Shown here one piece after another: positions 49,990 through 59,548 of a stretch of DNA of 64,000 nucleotides. Numbering within the stretch: the stretch's first letter is position 1; each line of letters opens with the position of its first letter. The DNA comes from Meridianimarinicoccus sp. MJW13 (lineage in GTDB: Bacteria > Pseudomonadota > Alphaproteobacteria > Rhodobacterales > Rhodobacteraceae): NCBI RefSeq assembly GCF_014901205.1, contig NZ_JACNMU010000005.1, forward strand, positions 186,001 through 250,000, in the 5' to 3' direction. Below the pieces are notes generated by a model. The model ran no database searches, had not been told where the DNA came from, and was given only the letters and a program-made list of their open reading frames with translations. A program made the translations under genes and the position numbers.

Positions 49990-50091
49990 TCAGACGCGGT
50001 CCTTCGGAATCGGGCGGGAGGCTGCGCGGCCGCGGGGGACGCCTCCGGCGGGAGTGTTTTGGCCAAGAAGAAGGGGCAGGACGGCGCGCAT
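49990..50091 (-). CDS. possible 33-aa ORF between nuoD and nuoE
   Basis: The ATG overlaps the nuoD stop (TGATG) and its TGA ends 1 nt before the nuoE ATG. It encodes [17 protein letters not shown]... and an Arg-rich end. The DNA includes a variant of the motif seen at 28594. It may be a coupling frame rather than a functional peptide. Confidence 0.3.
   Translation of the reverse strand: MRAVLPLLLGQNTPAGGVPRGRAASRPIPKDRV
50057..50076 (+). other. CCAAGAAGAA motif, copy 2
   Basis: GTGTTTTGGCCAAGAAGAAG in the nuoD-nuoE spacer, preceded by a GCCTCCGGCGGGAG stretch. It matches the motif at 28594-28613 except for a few positions. Function unknown. Confidence 0.4.
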
Positions 50092-51302
50092 CAGCGATCG
50101 ATCTCCCCGAACACCACGTCGAGCGAGCCGATGATGGCGGCCACATCGGCCAGCTGGTGGCCGCTGGCCATGTAGTCCATCGCCTGCAGGTGCAGGAACC
50201 CCGGCGCGCGGATCTTGGAGCGGTAGGGCTTGTTGGTGCCATCGGCTACAAGGTAGACCCCGAATTCGCCCTTGGGCGCTTCGACGGCGGCATAGACCTC
50301 GCCCTCGGGCACGTGGAAGCCTTCGGTATAGAGTTTGAAGTGATGGATCAGCGCTTCCATCGAGGTCTTCATGTCGCCGCGTTTCGGCGGCGCCAGCTTG
50401 CCGCGGGCCATGACCTCGCCGGGCTCGTTGCGCAGCTTTTCGCAGGCCTGCTTGATGATCTTCAGGCTTTCGCGCATTTCGGCCATGCGGACGAGGTAGC
50501 GGTCGTAGCAATCGCCGTTCTTGCCGATGGCGATCTGGAAGTCGAACTCGTCATAGCATTCATAGGGCTGGCTGCGGCGCAGGTCCCAGGGCAGGCCCGA
50601 GCCGCGCACCATGACGCCCGAGAACCCCCAGTCGAGGATATCCTGTTCGGTTACGATGCAGATGTCGGCGTTGCGTTGCTTGAAAATGCGGTTCTCGGTC
50701 AGCAGACCGTCGATGTCGTCCAGCACGCGCGGGAATTCATCGGCCCAGGTGTCGATATCCTCGATCAGTTCGGGCGGCAGATCCTGGTGCACGCCGCCGG
50801 GGCGGAAATAGGCCGCGTGCAAGCGGGCGCCACAGGCCCGCTCGTAGAACACCATGAGCTTTTCGCGTTCCTCGAAACCCCAGAGCGGCGGCGTCAGCGC
50901 GCCCACGTCCATGGCTTGCGTGGTCACGTTCAGCAGGTGGTTCAGGATGCGGCCGATCTCAGAGTAGAGCACCCGGATCAGCGAGCCCCGGCGCGGCACC
51001 ACGGTGCCGGTCAGTTTCTCGATCGCCAGGCACCAGGCATGTTCCTGGTTCATCGGCGCCACGTAATCGAGGCGGTCGAAATACGGCAGGTTCTGCAGGT
51101 AGGTGCGGCTTTCCATCAGCTTTTCGGTGCCGCGATGCAGCAGGCCGATGTGGGGATCGCAGCGTTCGACGATCTCGCCGTCCAGTTCCAGCACCAGGCG
51201 CAGCACGCCGTGGGCCGCGGGGTGTTGCGGCCCGAAGTTGATGTTGAAATTGCGGATCTTCTGTTCGCCTGTCTGGGCGTCGTCGAAATTCGTTCCGTCC
51301 AT
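50091..51302 (-). CDS. nuoD: NADH-quinone oxidoreductase subunit D
   Basis: 403-aa 49-kDa-type subunit forming the quinone site with NuoB. Signature [16 protein letters not shown] near residues 20-35, [12 protein letters not shown], and the C-terminal DVVFGEIDR typical of the family. The start at 51302 has GAGG upstream; the longer frame is rejected. Confidence 0.96.
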   Translation of the reverse strand: MDGTNFDDAQTGEQKIRNFNINFGPQHPAAHGVLRLVLELDGEIVERCDPHIGLLHRGTEKLMESRTYLQNLPYFDRLDYVAPMNQEHAWCLAIEKLTGTVVPRRGSLIRVLYSEIGRILNHLLNVTTQAMDVGALTPPLWGFEEREKLMVFYERACGARLHAAYFRPGGVHQDLPPELIEDIDTWADEFPRVLDDIDGLLTENRIFKQRNADICIVTEQDILDWGFSGVMVRGSGLPWDLRRSQPYECYDEFDFQIAIGKNGDCYDRYLVRMAEMRESLKIIKQACEKLRNEPGEVMARGKLAPPKRGDMKTSMEALIHHFKLYTEGFHVPEGEVYAAVEAPKGEFGVYLVADGTNKPYRSKIRAPGFLHLQAMDYMASGHQLADVAAIIGSLDVVFGEIDR

Positions 51303-51316
51303 GTCCTCGCCCTCTC

Positions 51317-51478
51317 CTAGTCTTCGGCCCGGGCGGCCATCACCCAAAGCAGCACGATCAGCCCGAAGGGGATCAGCGCCGTCAACGCCCAATACGGGTT
51401 CACCCGGTAGTGGGGCAGCAGTTTGAAAAGCGGCACGATGGTCAGCGCGCTGAGCACCAGGAACCAGAGCATCTGCAT
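51317..51478 (-). CDS. 53-aa two-helix membrane protein
   Basis: Short protein [19 protein letters not shown]..., two hydrophobic helices separated by a PHYRVNPYW loop and ending ARAED. The ATG overlaps the preceding stop (TGATG). High GC at third positions and tight coupling between the thioesterase-like gene and nuoD support it as real. Function unknown; possibly a complex I accessory. Confidence 0.7.
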   Translation of the reverse strand: MQMLWFLVLSALTIVPLFKLLPHYRVNPYWALTALIPFGLIVLLWVMAARAED

Positions 51479-51903
51479 CAGGCACCCTCCCCCGGACGCT
51501 TGGCGGCGACGCGTTTTTCGAAACGCTCTTTCCCGATCAGGCCGCGCAGGTGCCGGCCCTCGCCGATCAGGTCGTGACCATCGTGGCCGCGCACCTTGAA
51601 CCAGATGAAATTGCCGTCGATCGACTGCACCTCGGTGTCCACCGTGACCGTCAGCCCCGGCGGGGTCGGTGCGCAATGGGTCAGATCGAAGGCGGTGCCC
51701 AGCGAGCATTCGCCGTCTTCGTAGAACGGCGCCAGCTGTTCGACGCAGGCCCATTCGAACAGGCCGATCATATAGGCGCTGGACAGCACTTCGGGCATGT
51801 CATCCATGACCCGCGCATCGGGGAACAGCCGCGGCACCACCTCTTCCGGGCGGATCACCCGGCTGAAGCTGGCGCGGGCGCCTATCTGGAGACCGGGCTT
51901 CAT
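51478..51903 (-). CDS. thioesterase-family (FlK-like hotdog) protein
   Basis: 141 aa. The pattern [47 protein letters not shown] resembles fluoroacetyl-CoA-thioesterase-type hotdog proteins. Substrate unknown. Coupled by TGATG to nuoC upstream and by a 1-nt overlap to the 53-aa gene downstream. Its role in a complex I operon is unclear. Confidence 0.75.
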   Translation of the reverse strand: MKPGLQIGARASFSRVIRPEEVVPRLFPDARVMDDMPEVLSSAYMIGLFEWACVEQLAPFYEDGECSLGTAFDLTHCAPTPPGLTVTVDTEVQSIDGNFIWFKVRGHDGHDLIGEGRHLRGLIGKERFEKRVAAKRPGEGA

Positions 51904-52505
51904 CAGGCGCCTTTCTTCTCGTCGCCGGGAAGGATGTATTCGGCCCCTTCCCAGGGCGACATGAAGTCGAACTGGCGGTATTCCTGCACCAGGTTCACCG
52001 GCTCGTAGACCACGCGCTTTTTCTCTTCGTCGTAGCGCACTTCGGTGTATCCGGTGGTCGGAAAGTCCTTGCGCAGCGGATGGCCGCGGAACCCGTAGTC
52101 GGTCAGCAGGCGGCGCATGTCGGGGTGGCCGGAAAAGATCAGCCCGAACATGTCGAAAACTTCACGCTCGAACCAGTTCGCCGCCGGATAGACCGACACC
52201 AGCGAGGGCACCATCTGATCCTCGCGCACGGCGAACCGTACGCGGATCCGCTGGTTCTGGTACATCGACAGGAAGTGGTAGACCACGTCGAACCGCTTGT
52301 CGCGCGCGGGATAATCCACGGCGGTAATGTCCACCAGCGACGAGAAGCGGCAGGTCTGGTCGGTCTTAAGATAGTCGCAGAAGGCCAGCAGCGAGGCCGG
52401 GGTCACGGTCACGGTCAGTTCGTCGAAGGCGATCTCGGTGCTGACCACGCAATCGGGGCGTGCCAGCTCGATATGCGCCGCCAGTTCCTGAAGCTGTTCG
52501 GTCAT
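51903..52505 (-). CDS. nuoC: NADH-quinone oxidoreductase subunit C
   Basis: 200-aa 30-kDa-type subunit. Conserved [20 protein letters not shown] and [20 protein letters not shown]-like segment (about residues 105-145). Separate from nuoD, unlike the fused E. coli protein. 27 nt after nuoB. Confidence 0.95.
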   Translation of the reverse strand: MTEQLQELAAHIELARPDCVVSTEIAFDELTVTVTPASLLAFCDYLKTDQTCRFSSLVDITAVDYPARDKRFDVVYHFLSMYQNQRIRVRFAVREDQMVPSLVSVYPAANWFEREVFDMFGLIFSGHPDMRRLLTDYGFRGHPLRKDFPTTGYTEVRYDEEKKRVVYEPVNLVQEYRQFDFMSPWEGAEYILPGDEKKGA

Positions 52506-52532
52506 GTCCTTGGTCCTCTGGGCGATGCGCGG

Positions 52533-53066
52533 TTAGCGGATAAGGGTGCCGGTGCGGCGGATCTTCCGCTGCAACTGCAGGATGCCATACAGCAGCGCCT
52601 CGGCCGTGGGCGGGCAGCCCGGCACATAGACATCCACCGGCACCACGCGGTCGCAGCCACGCACGACGGAATAGCTGTAGTGATAATAGCCGCCGCCATT
52701 GGCGCAGGAGCCCATGGACACCACGTAGCGTGGCTCGGGCATCTGGTCATAGACCTTGCGCAGCGCCGGGGCCATCTTGTTGGTCAGCGTGCCCGCGACG
52801 ATCATCAGGTCGGACTGGCGCGGCGAGGCACGCGGCGCTGTGCCGAACCGCTCCATGTCATAGCGCGGCATGGCGGTGTGCATCATCTCGACGGCGCAGC
52901 AGGCCAGCCCGAAGGTCATCCAGTGCAGCGAGCCGGTGCGCGCCCAGTTGATGATGTCCTCGGTCGAGGTCAGCAGGAAACCCTTGTCTTGCAGTTCCTT
53001 GTTCAGGCCCTGCGTGGCGACTTCGCGGTCCGGGCCCGCGGCGTTGGCTGCGGTGCTCACTCCCAT
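52533..53066 (-). CDS. nuoB: NADH-quinone oxidoreductase subunit B
   Basis: 177-aa subunit carrying terminal cluster N2. Ligands in [26 protein letters not shown] and [13 protein letters not shown]. The start at 53066 overlaps nuoA by 10 nt; an ATG at 53087 is an unlikely alternative. Confidence 0.96.
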   Translation of the reverse strand: MGVSTAANAAGPDREVATQGLNKELQDKGFLLTSTEDIINWARTGSLHWMTFGLACCAVEMMHTAMPRYDMERFGTAPRASPRQSDLMIVAGTLTNKMAPALRKVYDQMPEPRYVVSMGSCANGGGYYHYSYSVVRGCDRVVPVDVYVPGCPPTAEALLYGILQLQRKIRRTGTLIR

Positions 53067-53422
53067 TCGAGCGCCCCCTTCTTCCATTCATAGGCAAAGC
53101 CGATGGTCAGAACCGCAAGGAACACAATCATCGACCAGAACCCCACCATCGAGATGTCCTTGAAGGCCACCGCCCAGGGGAACAGAAATGCCACTTCCAG
53201 GTCGAAGATGATGAACAGGATCGCGACCAGGTAGAAGCGGACATCGAATTTCATGCGCGCATCGTCGAATGCGTTGAAGCCGCATTCATAGGCGCTGACC
53301 TTTTCGGGGTCGGGATTCTGCACCGCCAGCAGGGCGGCGGCCAGGATCAGGACCAGACCTAGTGCCACGGCAATGCCCAGAAAAACAAGGATGGGCAGGT
53401 ACTCTCGAAGCAGTTCGTCCAT
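53057..53422 (-). CDS. nuoA: NADH-quinone oxidoreductase subunit A
   Basis: 121-aa three-helix membrane subunit. The conserved loop with [20 protein letters not shown] and [16 protein letters not shown] is diagnostic. First gene of the operon; GGGAGG lies just upstream. Confidence 0.96.
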   Translation of the reverse strand: MDELLREYLPILVFLGIAVALGLVLILAAALLAVQNPDPEKVSAYECGFNAFDDARMKFDVRFYLVAILFIIFDLEVAFLFPWAVAFKDISMVGFWSMIVFLAVLTIGFAYEWKKGALEWE

Positions 53423-53510
53423 ACCGGATTGCCTCCCGCGTAGCTTTTACGACCGTTGTGGCCTTGGACTTACTCCCCCCCATCGGGGCGGTCAACTCGC
53501 CACCCAAATG

Positions 53511-53539
53511 GATATCCAGCTAAAATCACTATTAATCAA
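53511..53539 (-). promoter_or_regulatory. possible nuo operon promoter
   Basis: On the minus strand TTGATT (53539-53534), a 17-nt spacer and GATATC (53516-53511), in the most AT-rich part of the 285-bp divergent spacer. It predicts a leader of roughly 80 nt. Tentative; a TTGACC nearer nuoA (about 53490) lacks a good -10. Confidence 0.35.
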
Positions 53540-53707
53540 TACCTTGTCGTTCGACCTTGGTGCTTAGCGCCGTAATGACGCAGGACCTTGAACCAATATC
53601 CCCGCGCGACTCGCCGTGCGCAGCCCAGGGCAAGCCCGCAACACCTGACGTTGACTCGGTTACGATGTGAAACCCACAGTGGTTAACAGGCTGCGCCCGG
53701 AGGTCCC

Positions 53708-55021
53708 ATGAGCCCGCTACTCGGAATTGCCGTCAATATGCTTCCCGGACTGGCCAAGCGCCTGACGCGAGGTTCCAGACCCGAAACCCAGGATCTTGTA
53801 GAGACCGTCGTACGCGAGGTGCTGAACACGGACGATCCGCAGGAAGCCGCCCTGCGGTCGGAAGATCCGCAGCTGTCGGGCGAGTTGCGCCTGCGGCTGG
53901 CCGAAATCGAAGCCGCCGCTGACAAGGCCGATCAGGAGGCGCAGGAGCTGTTGCGCCAGGCCCAGCTTGAAAAGCTGCGCCTGGATATCCAGGCGGCGTC
54001 GGAACAGCGCGCCGGGCAGCTGGACGAACTTGAAAAGCGTCTGGACGACAAGCAGGACGCGCGATCCACCATGGTGGATCTGAACAAGTCGGGCAGCTAT
54101 CTGGCCTGGGGTCCGGTGCTGGTGTCGACGGTGGTGGTGGTGGGGTTCTTCGTGACCCTGATCTCGCTGGTGTTCCTGGTGAAGAACGGCACCGCCAACG
54201 CCACCGAGGGCGCGGGACAGTTGATCCTGCAGATCCTCAACATCGCCGTGGGCGCGCTGACAGCGGGCTTTGCCACGGTTATCAGCTTCTGGCTGGGATC
54301 CTCGAACGGATCCCAGAAAAAGGACATCAACGCGGCGCAGGCGCAAAACACCGTTGCACAGATCCAGAAGGACAATGTGCGGGCCACGCAGGCGATGGTG
54401 GATGCGCAGAACAGGCAGACGGCCGACCTGATCCAGCGCATGTCTGCCGCGGCGAACCCGGCTCCGGTCATGGCTGCGGCCGCAGGCGGCCCCAAGGCCA
54501 AGGACGCGCGCCAGTTCGTCAAATGCCTGGACATCATCTTCATGCACGAAGGTGGCTATGCAGATCATCCCGAGGATCCGGGCGGCGCCACCAACATGGG
54601 CATCACCCACAAGACGCTGGCAGCATGGCGTGGTCAGCCGGTCACCAAGGACGACGTGCGCGACCTGACCCGCGAGGAAGCCGGAGAGATCTACCGGGCC
54701 AACTACTGGAACGCGCTGAGCTGTGACGGCCTGCCCGCCGGGGTGGATCTGGTGGCCTTCGATTTCGGCGTGAACGCTGGGGTTCGGCGGTCAGCCAAGC
54801 TGTTGCAGAAGCTGGTGCATGTGGAACAGGACGGTCAGGTCGGCCCGATCACCGTGGGCGCCGCAAAGACGCTGGAGGCCGAACACATCATCAACGCGTT
54901 CAGCGACGGCCGGATGGAGCATTACCGCAGCCTGAAAACCTGGGACACCTTCAAGAAGGGCTGGACCCGGCGCACCACCGAGACCCGCGCCACGGCTTTG
55001 GAAATGTCCAAGAACGGCTGA
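53708..55021 (+). CDS. holin-like membrane domain fused to GH108 muramidase
   Basis: 437 aa. An N-terminal coiled-coil region (about 55-115) and two membrane helices (about 132-158 and 171-196) resemble three-helix GTA-type holin proteins. A linker (200-262) leads to a GH108 N-acetylmuramidase domain with the catalytic Glu281 in MHEGGYADHPEDPGGATNMG, and a PG-binding-3-like C-terminus (about 360-437). The catalytic domain would need to reach peptidoglycan, so topology matters. GGAGG lies 5 nt before the start. In Rhodobacter the GTA holin and endolysin are separate adjacent genes; here they are one frame. Divergent from nuoA. Confidence 0.82.
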   Translation: MSPLLGIAVNMLPGLAKRLTRGSRPETQDLVETVVREVLNTDDPQEAALRSEDPQLSGELRLRLAEIEAAADKADQEAQELLRQAQLEKLRLDIQAASEQRAGQLDELEKRLDDKQDARSTMVDLNKSGSYLAWGPVLVSTVVVVGFFVTLISLVFLVKNGTANATEGAGQLILQILNIAVGALTAGFATVISFWLGSSNGSQKKDINAAQAQNTVAQIQKDNVRATQAMVDAQNRQTADLIQRMSAAANPAPVMAAAAGGPKAKDARQFVKCLDIIFMHEGGYADHPEDPGGATNMGITHKTLAAWRGQPVTKDDVRDLTREEAGEIYRANYWNALSCDGLPAGVDLVAFDFGVNAGVRRSAKLLQKLVHVEQDGQVGPITVGAAKTLEAEHIINAFSDGRMEHYRSLKTWDTFKKGWTRRTTETRATALEMSKNG

Positions 55022-55027
55022 ACCGCG

Positions 55028-55513
55028 TCACGGCGCGTCAGCCAACCATTCCCGGAAGTCCAGCACCCGGTCCGCGGTCATGCCCAGCTTGCAGTCGGCA
55101 CCGATGAGGCTTCGGATCGTGCCCGAGCTGAAGCGCTGATACTGCCAGGCACACTCGGCATCACGATAATCCACCCAGGCCCGCTGCGCTTCCAGCAAGC
55201 GCGCGCTGTAGCCGCCCTCGGCCCCGGCATCCTGCGCATCCTGCGCCTCGGCCAGCGCCTGCACCTCGGGCCAATAGGCGTTCAAAAGCGCCTCCCAGGC
55301 CTCGATTTCCTTTCCCAGACATTCGACGTCTCCGGCGGTGGAGCTATCGCCGCTGGCCTCGGAACAGGCTGCGTAGACCGTTTCGACACAGTCTTGCTGA
55401 TCGTCTCGCAGATCGCTGGCCTCGACGCAGGCGCGCAGGTCGCCCACGGCATCGGCATGGGCTGGGACGGCAAGACCGGCCAGAAGGGCGGCAAGGGCTA
55501 GGGGGGAGCGCAT
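55028..55513 (-). CDS. LprI/DUF1311-family secreted protein (lysozyme inhibitor-like)
   Basis: 161 aa with a signal peptide (cleavage after about residue 21, VPAHA) and a Cys-rich mature part. LLEAQRAWVDYRDAECAW near residues 105-122 is the DUF1311/LprI signature; LprI of Mycobacterium inhibits lysozyme. It lies 6 nt from the convergent muramidase gene. The start at 55513 has GAGG upstream; a GTG at 55525 overlapping the upstream stop (GTGA) is an alternative. Confidence 0.78.
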   Translation of the reverse strand: MRSPLALAALLAGLAVPAHADAVGDLRACVEASDLRDDQQDCVETVYAACSEASGDSSTAGDVECLGKEIEAWEALLNAYWPEVQALAEAQDAQDAGAEGGYSARLLEAQRAWVDYRDAECAWQYQRFSSGTIRSLIGADCKLGMTADRVLDFREWLADAP

Positions 55514-55521
55514 GGGCGACC

Positions 55522-56742
55522 TCACGGGGCTGTGGGTTCAAGGGGATGGCGGGCGGTGGATTGCACCGCGATCACCTCATCGCGGATGATGCGGGCAATC
55601 AGGGTGCAATCGTCAAGGCTGAAGGTCAGGGGCAGGCGCATGTCCAGAAGCCCCGCCAGTATCCGATCCGTTGCCGGTTGCCGGACGGGATCGGAATAGC
55701 TCCAGTGCTCATATCGCGACGTGAAGCCCGTGGGTTGCGGTGCGCCGAACCATTTCAACTCCACCCCCCGCGCCTTGCAGCGGGACAAGACCGCCGCGAT
55801 GGCCTCGGGCGGCCAGTCCGGCAGGCGGAACTGGATCGATGAGCCGACATAGGCCTCGGCCTCGGGACGGGCGATCAGGGTCAGGCCGGGGGTGTTTCGC
55901 AAGCCGTCTTCCACCCTGCCATAGCGCGCGTTCCAATCAGCACAACTGGCATCCAGCGTAGCCAGCTGCGGGCGCAGAAGTGCGGCGCGCAGGTTGTCCA
56001 TGCGGCACGACATGTTGGGGATTTCGGCCGGGTTGTCGGGATAGGCATCGCGCGATGGTCCCGCCGGGTGCCGGTCGAAGAACATATAAGCCCCCGACAG
56101 GATCGTGGCGCGGGCCATCAGGGTCGCATCGTCGCTGGTCAGAAAGCCACCCTCGCCCGAGTTCATGTGCTTGTAGGTCTGGGTCGAGAAACAGGCCACG
56201 CGGCCATGCTGGCCCGAGCGCACGCTGTTCCAGCGCGCCCCCATGGTGTGGGCGCAATCCTCGATCACCGTGACCCCGGCGGCGTCGCAGATCTGCATCA
56301 GCCGGTCCATGTCGCCCAGATGGCCGCGCATATGCGACAGCAGCAGCACCCGCGCCTGCCCGATCTTGGCGGACAGATCGTCCAGATCGATCACCAGGTC
56401 CCCGGTCACTTCGACGTACACCGGGCGGGCACCGACGGCAGCCACGGCACCCGGCACCGGCGCCAGGGTGAAGGCGTTGGTCAGCACCGCCTCGCCCGGC
56501 TGCACGCCTGCAGCCCGCAGCGCCAGCGCCATTGCCGCCCCGCCCGAGGCCACCGCCAGACAATAGCGCGCGCCCTGCCAGGCGGCGTATTCCTGTTCCA
56601 GCAGCCCCACCTCGCCCGGTTCCGCGCCCACAAGGTTGTAGCGGTGCAGCCGCCCCGATTGCATGACCCGCAGCGCCGCCTGCTGCGCGGCCTCGGGGAT
56701 CGGGGTTTGCTGGGTGAAATTGCCGGTGAAGATTTCGGTCAT
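55522..56742 (-). CDS. DegT/DnrJ/EryC1/StrS aminotransferase
   Basis: 406-aa PLP enzyme of the sugar aminotransferase family. The PLP lysine is in FSTQTYKHMNSGEGG near residue 190, and VIEDCAHTMGARW carries the conserved Asp and Ala-His. It probably aminates a keto-sugar or related substrate for glycan or cofactor synthesis. The start at 56742 gives the normal N-terminus. Confidence 0.88.
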   Translation of the reverse strand: MTEIFTGNFTQQTPIPEAAQQAALRVMQSGRLHRYNLVGAEPGEVGLLEQEYAAWQGARYCLAVASGGAAMALALRAAGVQPGEAVLTNAFTLAPVPGAVAAVGARPVYVEVTGDLVIDLDDLSAKIGQARVLLLSHMRGHLGDMDRLMQICDAAGVTVIEDCAHTMGARWNSVRSGQHGRVACFSTQTYKHMNSGEGGFLTSDDATLMARATILSGAYMFFDRHPAGPSRDAYPDNPAEIPNMSCRMDNLRAALLRPQLATLDASCADWNARYGRVEDGLRNTPGLTLIARPEAEAYVGSSIQFRLPDWPPEAIAAVLSRCKARGVELKWFGAPQPTGFTSRYEHWSYSDPVRQPATDRILAGLLDMRLPLTFSLDDCTLIARIIRDEVIAVQSTARHPLEPTAP

Positions 56743-56760
56743 GGCAGAACGCTCGCCCAT

Positions 56761-56788
56761 GCGGCCGGGTCGGTCAAGGGTTGGCCGC
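56761..56788. other. hairpin between gph and the aminotransferase gene
   Basis: GCGGCC (56761-56766) pairs with GGCCGC (56783-56788) in the 48-bp spacer. Weak on its own; could attenuate read-through. Confidence 0.25.
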
Positions 56789-56790
56789 GC

Positions 56791-57465
56791 TTACGCTGGG
56801 GCGGGAAGAAGCGGCGCCAGCACCGTTTCCAGATCGCCATAGCCGTTCAACAACGCCTCGGGCGCAAGATCGGACACCGCCATGCCGTCCGGGCCAAAGG
56901 TCACCAGAATGCAGGGAATGCCGGCCGCCCGCGCGGTGTCGCGGTCGGTCTCGGTATCGCCGATCAGCACCGCGCGCGCCGGATCGCCGCCGGCCAGACG
57001 CACCGATTCCCGGAACGGCAGCGGGTCGGGCTTGCGCACCGGATAGGTGTCGGCCCCCACCAGCGCGTCGAACAAATCGGCCACCCCCAGACGATCGAGC
57101 AATTGCCGCGCCAGCCCCTCGGGCTTGTTGGTGCAGATGGCGGTGCGATAGCCCGTGCTGCGCAACCGGGTCACGGCCTCTACCGCGCCGGGATACAGGC
57201 AACTGTGCGTGTCGATGGCCGCGCCGTAAGCCTCGAGCAGGATCGGGTATCCGGCCTCGATGTCAGCCGCGCCATAGCCCAGCCCGGCCCGGTCGAAGCC
57301 AAGCGACAGCATCGCCCGGCCACCGCGAAAGGCGGTGGCTTGATCGGCCTCGGGGCTGAGCAGATCACCAAGGCCCCGGGAACGGAACACGGTGTTGGCG
57401 GCAGCGATCAGATCGCCCGAGGTATCGGCAAGCGTGCCATCCAGATCGAAAACCACGGTCGGCAT
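56791..57465 (-). CDS. gph: phosphoglycolate phosphatase-like HAD hydrolase
   Basis: 224-aa HAD-IA phosphatase. Motif [11 protein letters not shown] at residues 5-14, motif II TNKPEG near 114, and motif [16 protein letters not shown] near 168. Gph dephosphorylates 2-phosphoglycolate; other small phosphates are possible. The start at 57465 has AAGGAG 6 nt upstream. Divergent from moaA. Confidence 0.85.
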   Translation of the reverse strand: MPTVVFDLDGTLADTSGDLIAAANTVFRSRGLGDLLSPEADQATAFRGGRAMLSLGFDRAGLGYGAADIEAGYPILLEAYGAAIDTHSCLYPGAVEAVTRLRSTGYRTAICTNKPEGLARQLLDRLGVADLFDALVGADTYPVRKPDPLPFRESVRLAGGDPARAVLIGDTETDRDTARAAGIPCILVTFGPDGMAVSDLAPEALLNGYGDLETVLAPLLPAPA

Positions 57466-57593
57466 CGGCAACTCCTTCGTTGGTCCTGCGTGCGATACCG
57501 CGTGGCGGCCGTGATGGAAACAGCCCTGGGTTAATCTTCACGTTATACAACACAGGACTTGCCCAAGACGGCCATCAACAATACGTCTTTGGC

Positions 57594-58601
57594 ATGACAG
57601 CCCCGTTGATAGATCCCTTCGCCCGCCCGATTTCATACCTCCGGGTCTCGGTCACCGACCGCTGCGACTTCCGCTGCGTCTATTGCATGGCCGAAAACAT
57701 GACCTTCCTGCCGAAGAAAGAGCTTCTGACGCTGGAGGAGCTGGATCGCATGTGCACCGCCTTCATCGGGCTTGGCGTGCGCAAGCTGCGCATCACCGGG
57801 GGCGAGCCGCTGGTTCGGCGCGATATCCTGACTTTCTTCCGCGAGATCTCGCGCCATCTGGACAGCGGCGCACTGGACGAGCTGACGCTGACCACCAACG
57901 GCTCGCAACTGGAACGTTATGCATCCGATCTGGTGGCCTGCGGCATCAAGCGGATCAATGTATCGCTCGACACGCTGGACGAGGCGAAATTCGCCCGTGT
58001 CACCCGTTGGGGCCGCCTGCCCCAGGTGCTGCGCGGCATCGATGCGGCCCAGAAGGCGGGGCTGCGGATCAAGATCAACACCGTGGCGCTGAAGGGCTTC
58101 AACGAGGACGAATTGTTCACCCTCGTGGACTGGTGCGCCGCGCGCGACATGGATCTGACCTTTATCGAAGTCATGCCGATGGGCGATCTGGGCGACGAGG
58201 ATCGCATCGGTCAATACTGGTCGCTGGAAGATGTGCGGGCGCAACTGGCCACCCGCAGCCCGCTGACCGACCTGGCCGAGCGCACCGGCGGCCCCGCCCG
58301 CTATGTGCGCCTGGAAGAGAGCGGCCAGAAGATCGGGTTCATCACGCCGCTGACCCACAATTTCTGCGAAAGCTGCAACCGCGTGCGGCTGACCTGCACC
58401 GGCGAGTTGTACATGTGCCTGGGGCAGGAAGACTGGGCTGATCTGCGCAAGCCGCTGCGCAACCATCCCAAGGACGACGCGCCGCTGCGGGCGGCCATCC
58501 GCGCCGCCATCGCGCGCAAGCCCAAGGGCCATGATTTCGACTATTCCCGGCAGGAAGTCGCGGGCCAGATGACCCGGCACATGAGCCACACCGGCGGCTG
58601 A
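57594..58601 (+). CDS. moaA: GTP 3',8-cyclase MoaA
   Basis: Radical-SAM enzyme for the first step of molybdenum cofactor synthesis, 335 aa. Cluster I ligands C24, C28 and C31 (CDFRCVYC); C-terminal cluster ligands in [18 protein letters not shown]; and the C-terminal Gly-Gly tail. The start at 57594 gives the family N-terminus. No Moco riboswitch recognised upstream. Convergent with a sulfotransferase gene. Confidence 0.96.
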   Translation: MTAPLIDPFARPISYLRVSVTDRCDFRCVYCMAENMTFLPKKELLTLEELDRMCTAFIGLGVRKLRITGGEPLVRRDILTFFREISRHLDSGALDELTLTTNGSQLERYASDLVACGIKRINVSLDTLDEAKFARVTRWGRLPQVLRGIDAAQKAGLRIKINTVALKGFNEDELFTLVDWCAARDMDLTFIEVMPMGDLGDEDRIGQYWSLEDVRAQLATRSPLTDLAERTGGPARYVRLEESGQKIGFITPLTHNFCESCNRVRLTCTGELYMCLGQEDWADLRKPLRNHPKDDAPLRAAIRAAIARKPKGHDFDYSRQEVAGQMTRHMSHTGG

Positions 58602-58608
58602 GCCCGGC

Positions 58609-59535
58609 TCAGACCGCCGCCGCGCGCCCTTCCAGCCAGTCCCGGCAATCGGGCGGCAATTCGCGCGCCGCAACCTGATCGTAAAGTGTCAGGTCGTCCC
58701 CGGTCAGCACGTCCTTCCAGCGCCCGTTGGTGCCCTTGTTGATGAAGGTGCGTGCGCCATCCTTGAACACGGCCTCGTTCCCGGTCGAGATCTGCGTGGC
58801 GGCGCGGCGCATGGATTTGAAGCTGACCGCTTTGGCAATGTCGCGACACATCTCGCTGGAACAGGCGATGTTCAGATAGGCGGCGATCCCGGCAATCTCG
58901 GCGCATGTGTCGGCCAACAGGTCGTTGAAATGCACGAAGCGGATGTTGGGCAGGTCGCGGAAGGCCCACCATGACCGGATATGGGCCATGTTGCCCCAGA
59001 ACGGATAGCCTTCGTTTTCCCACGCGAACCAGCCCCGGCTGATCCAGTCCCGAAAGCCCTGGCGGATATCCCCGTCACAGGGCGGCAGGGGCGCGCCGAC
59101 AAGGTTCTCGCCCCCGGCAAGCTGTGCCAGCGCCATTTCGGTGTAGTTTGAGTAGTGGTTCCAGAACGACATGAACACATCGCGCGGGTCGCGCCCGATC
59201 ACCAGATATTGCGCTTTGGTGTCGAAGGCGGTGCCATCCGCCGGCAGATGCGATTTCAGGCAGCGCCGGTGGGTCTGGGCCGCCAGTTTCGCAACAAGAT
59301 CGTCAATCGGTGGCGGCCTGAAATCGACCCAAGGGGAGAACTCTCCCAGTTCCCGCGGTTGCAGATCCTGAAAGATCAGGTGCAGCACGATAGTCTGCGT
59401 CCAGGTGGTGCCGCATTTGTAGGGCGTGGTGATGATGATGTCGCCCGCGCGCCGATCGATCCTGTCCCAGCGCGTGCTGTCCAGATGGTGATTCTGATAG
59501 ACGCGCGTGCGCCTTGGCAGGTTGGGCCGGGACAT
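58609..59535 (-). CDS. cytosolic-type sulfotransferase
   Basis: 308-aa PAPS-dependent sulfotransferase. 5'-phosphosulfate motif TPYKCGTTWTQTI near residues 37-49, 3'-phosphate motif IGRDPRDVFMSFWNHY near 118-133, and the C-terminal FKDGARTFINKGTNGRW (GxxGxWK-like). Acceptor unknown. Second sulfotransferase in the window but of a different type from that at 25.2 kb. The upstream extension is rejected because it overlaps the M20 gene. Confidence 0.88.
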   Translation of the reverse strand: MSRPNLPRRTRVYQNHHLDSTRWDRIDRRAGDIIITTPYKCGTTWTQTIVLHLIFQDLQPRELGEFSPWVDFRPPPIDDLVAKLAAQTHRRCLKSHLPADGTAFDTKAQYLVIGRDPRDVFMSFWNHYSNYTEMALAQLAGGENLVGAPLPPCDGDIRQGFRDWISRGWFAWENEGYPFWGNMAHIRSWWAFRDLPNIRFVHFNDLLADTCAEIAGIAAYLNIACSSEMCRDIAKAVSFKSMRRAATQISTGNEAVFKDGARTFINKGTNGRWKDVLTGDDLTLYDQVAARELPPDCRDWLEGRAAAV

Positions 59536-59548
59536 CGCGCTGTCTGGC

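Noticed and set aside
48897-51320. 807-aa forward frame over nuoE-nuoD
   Set aside because: Antisense shadow of conserved subunits; no domain pattern.
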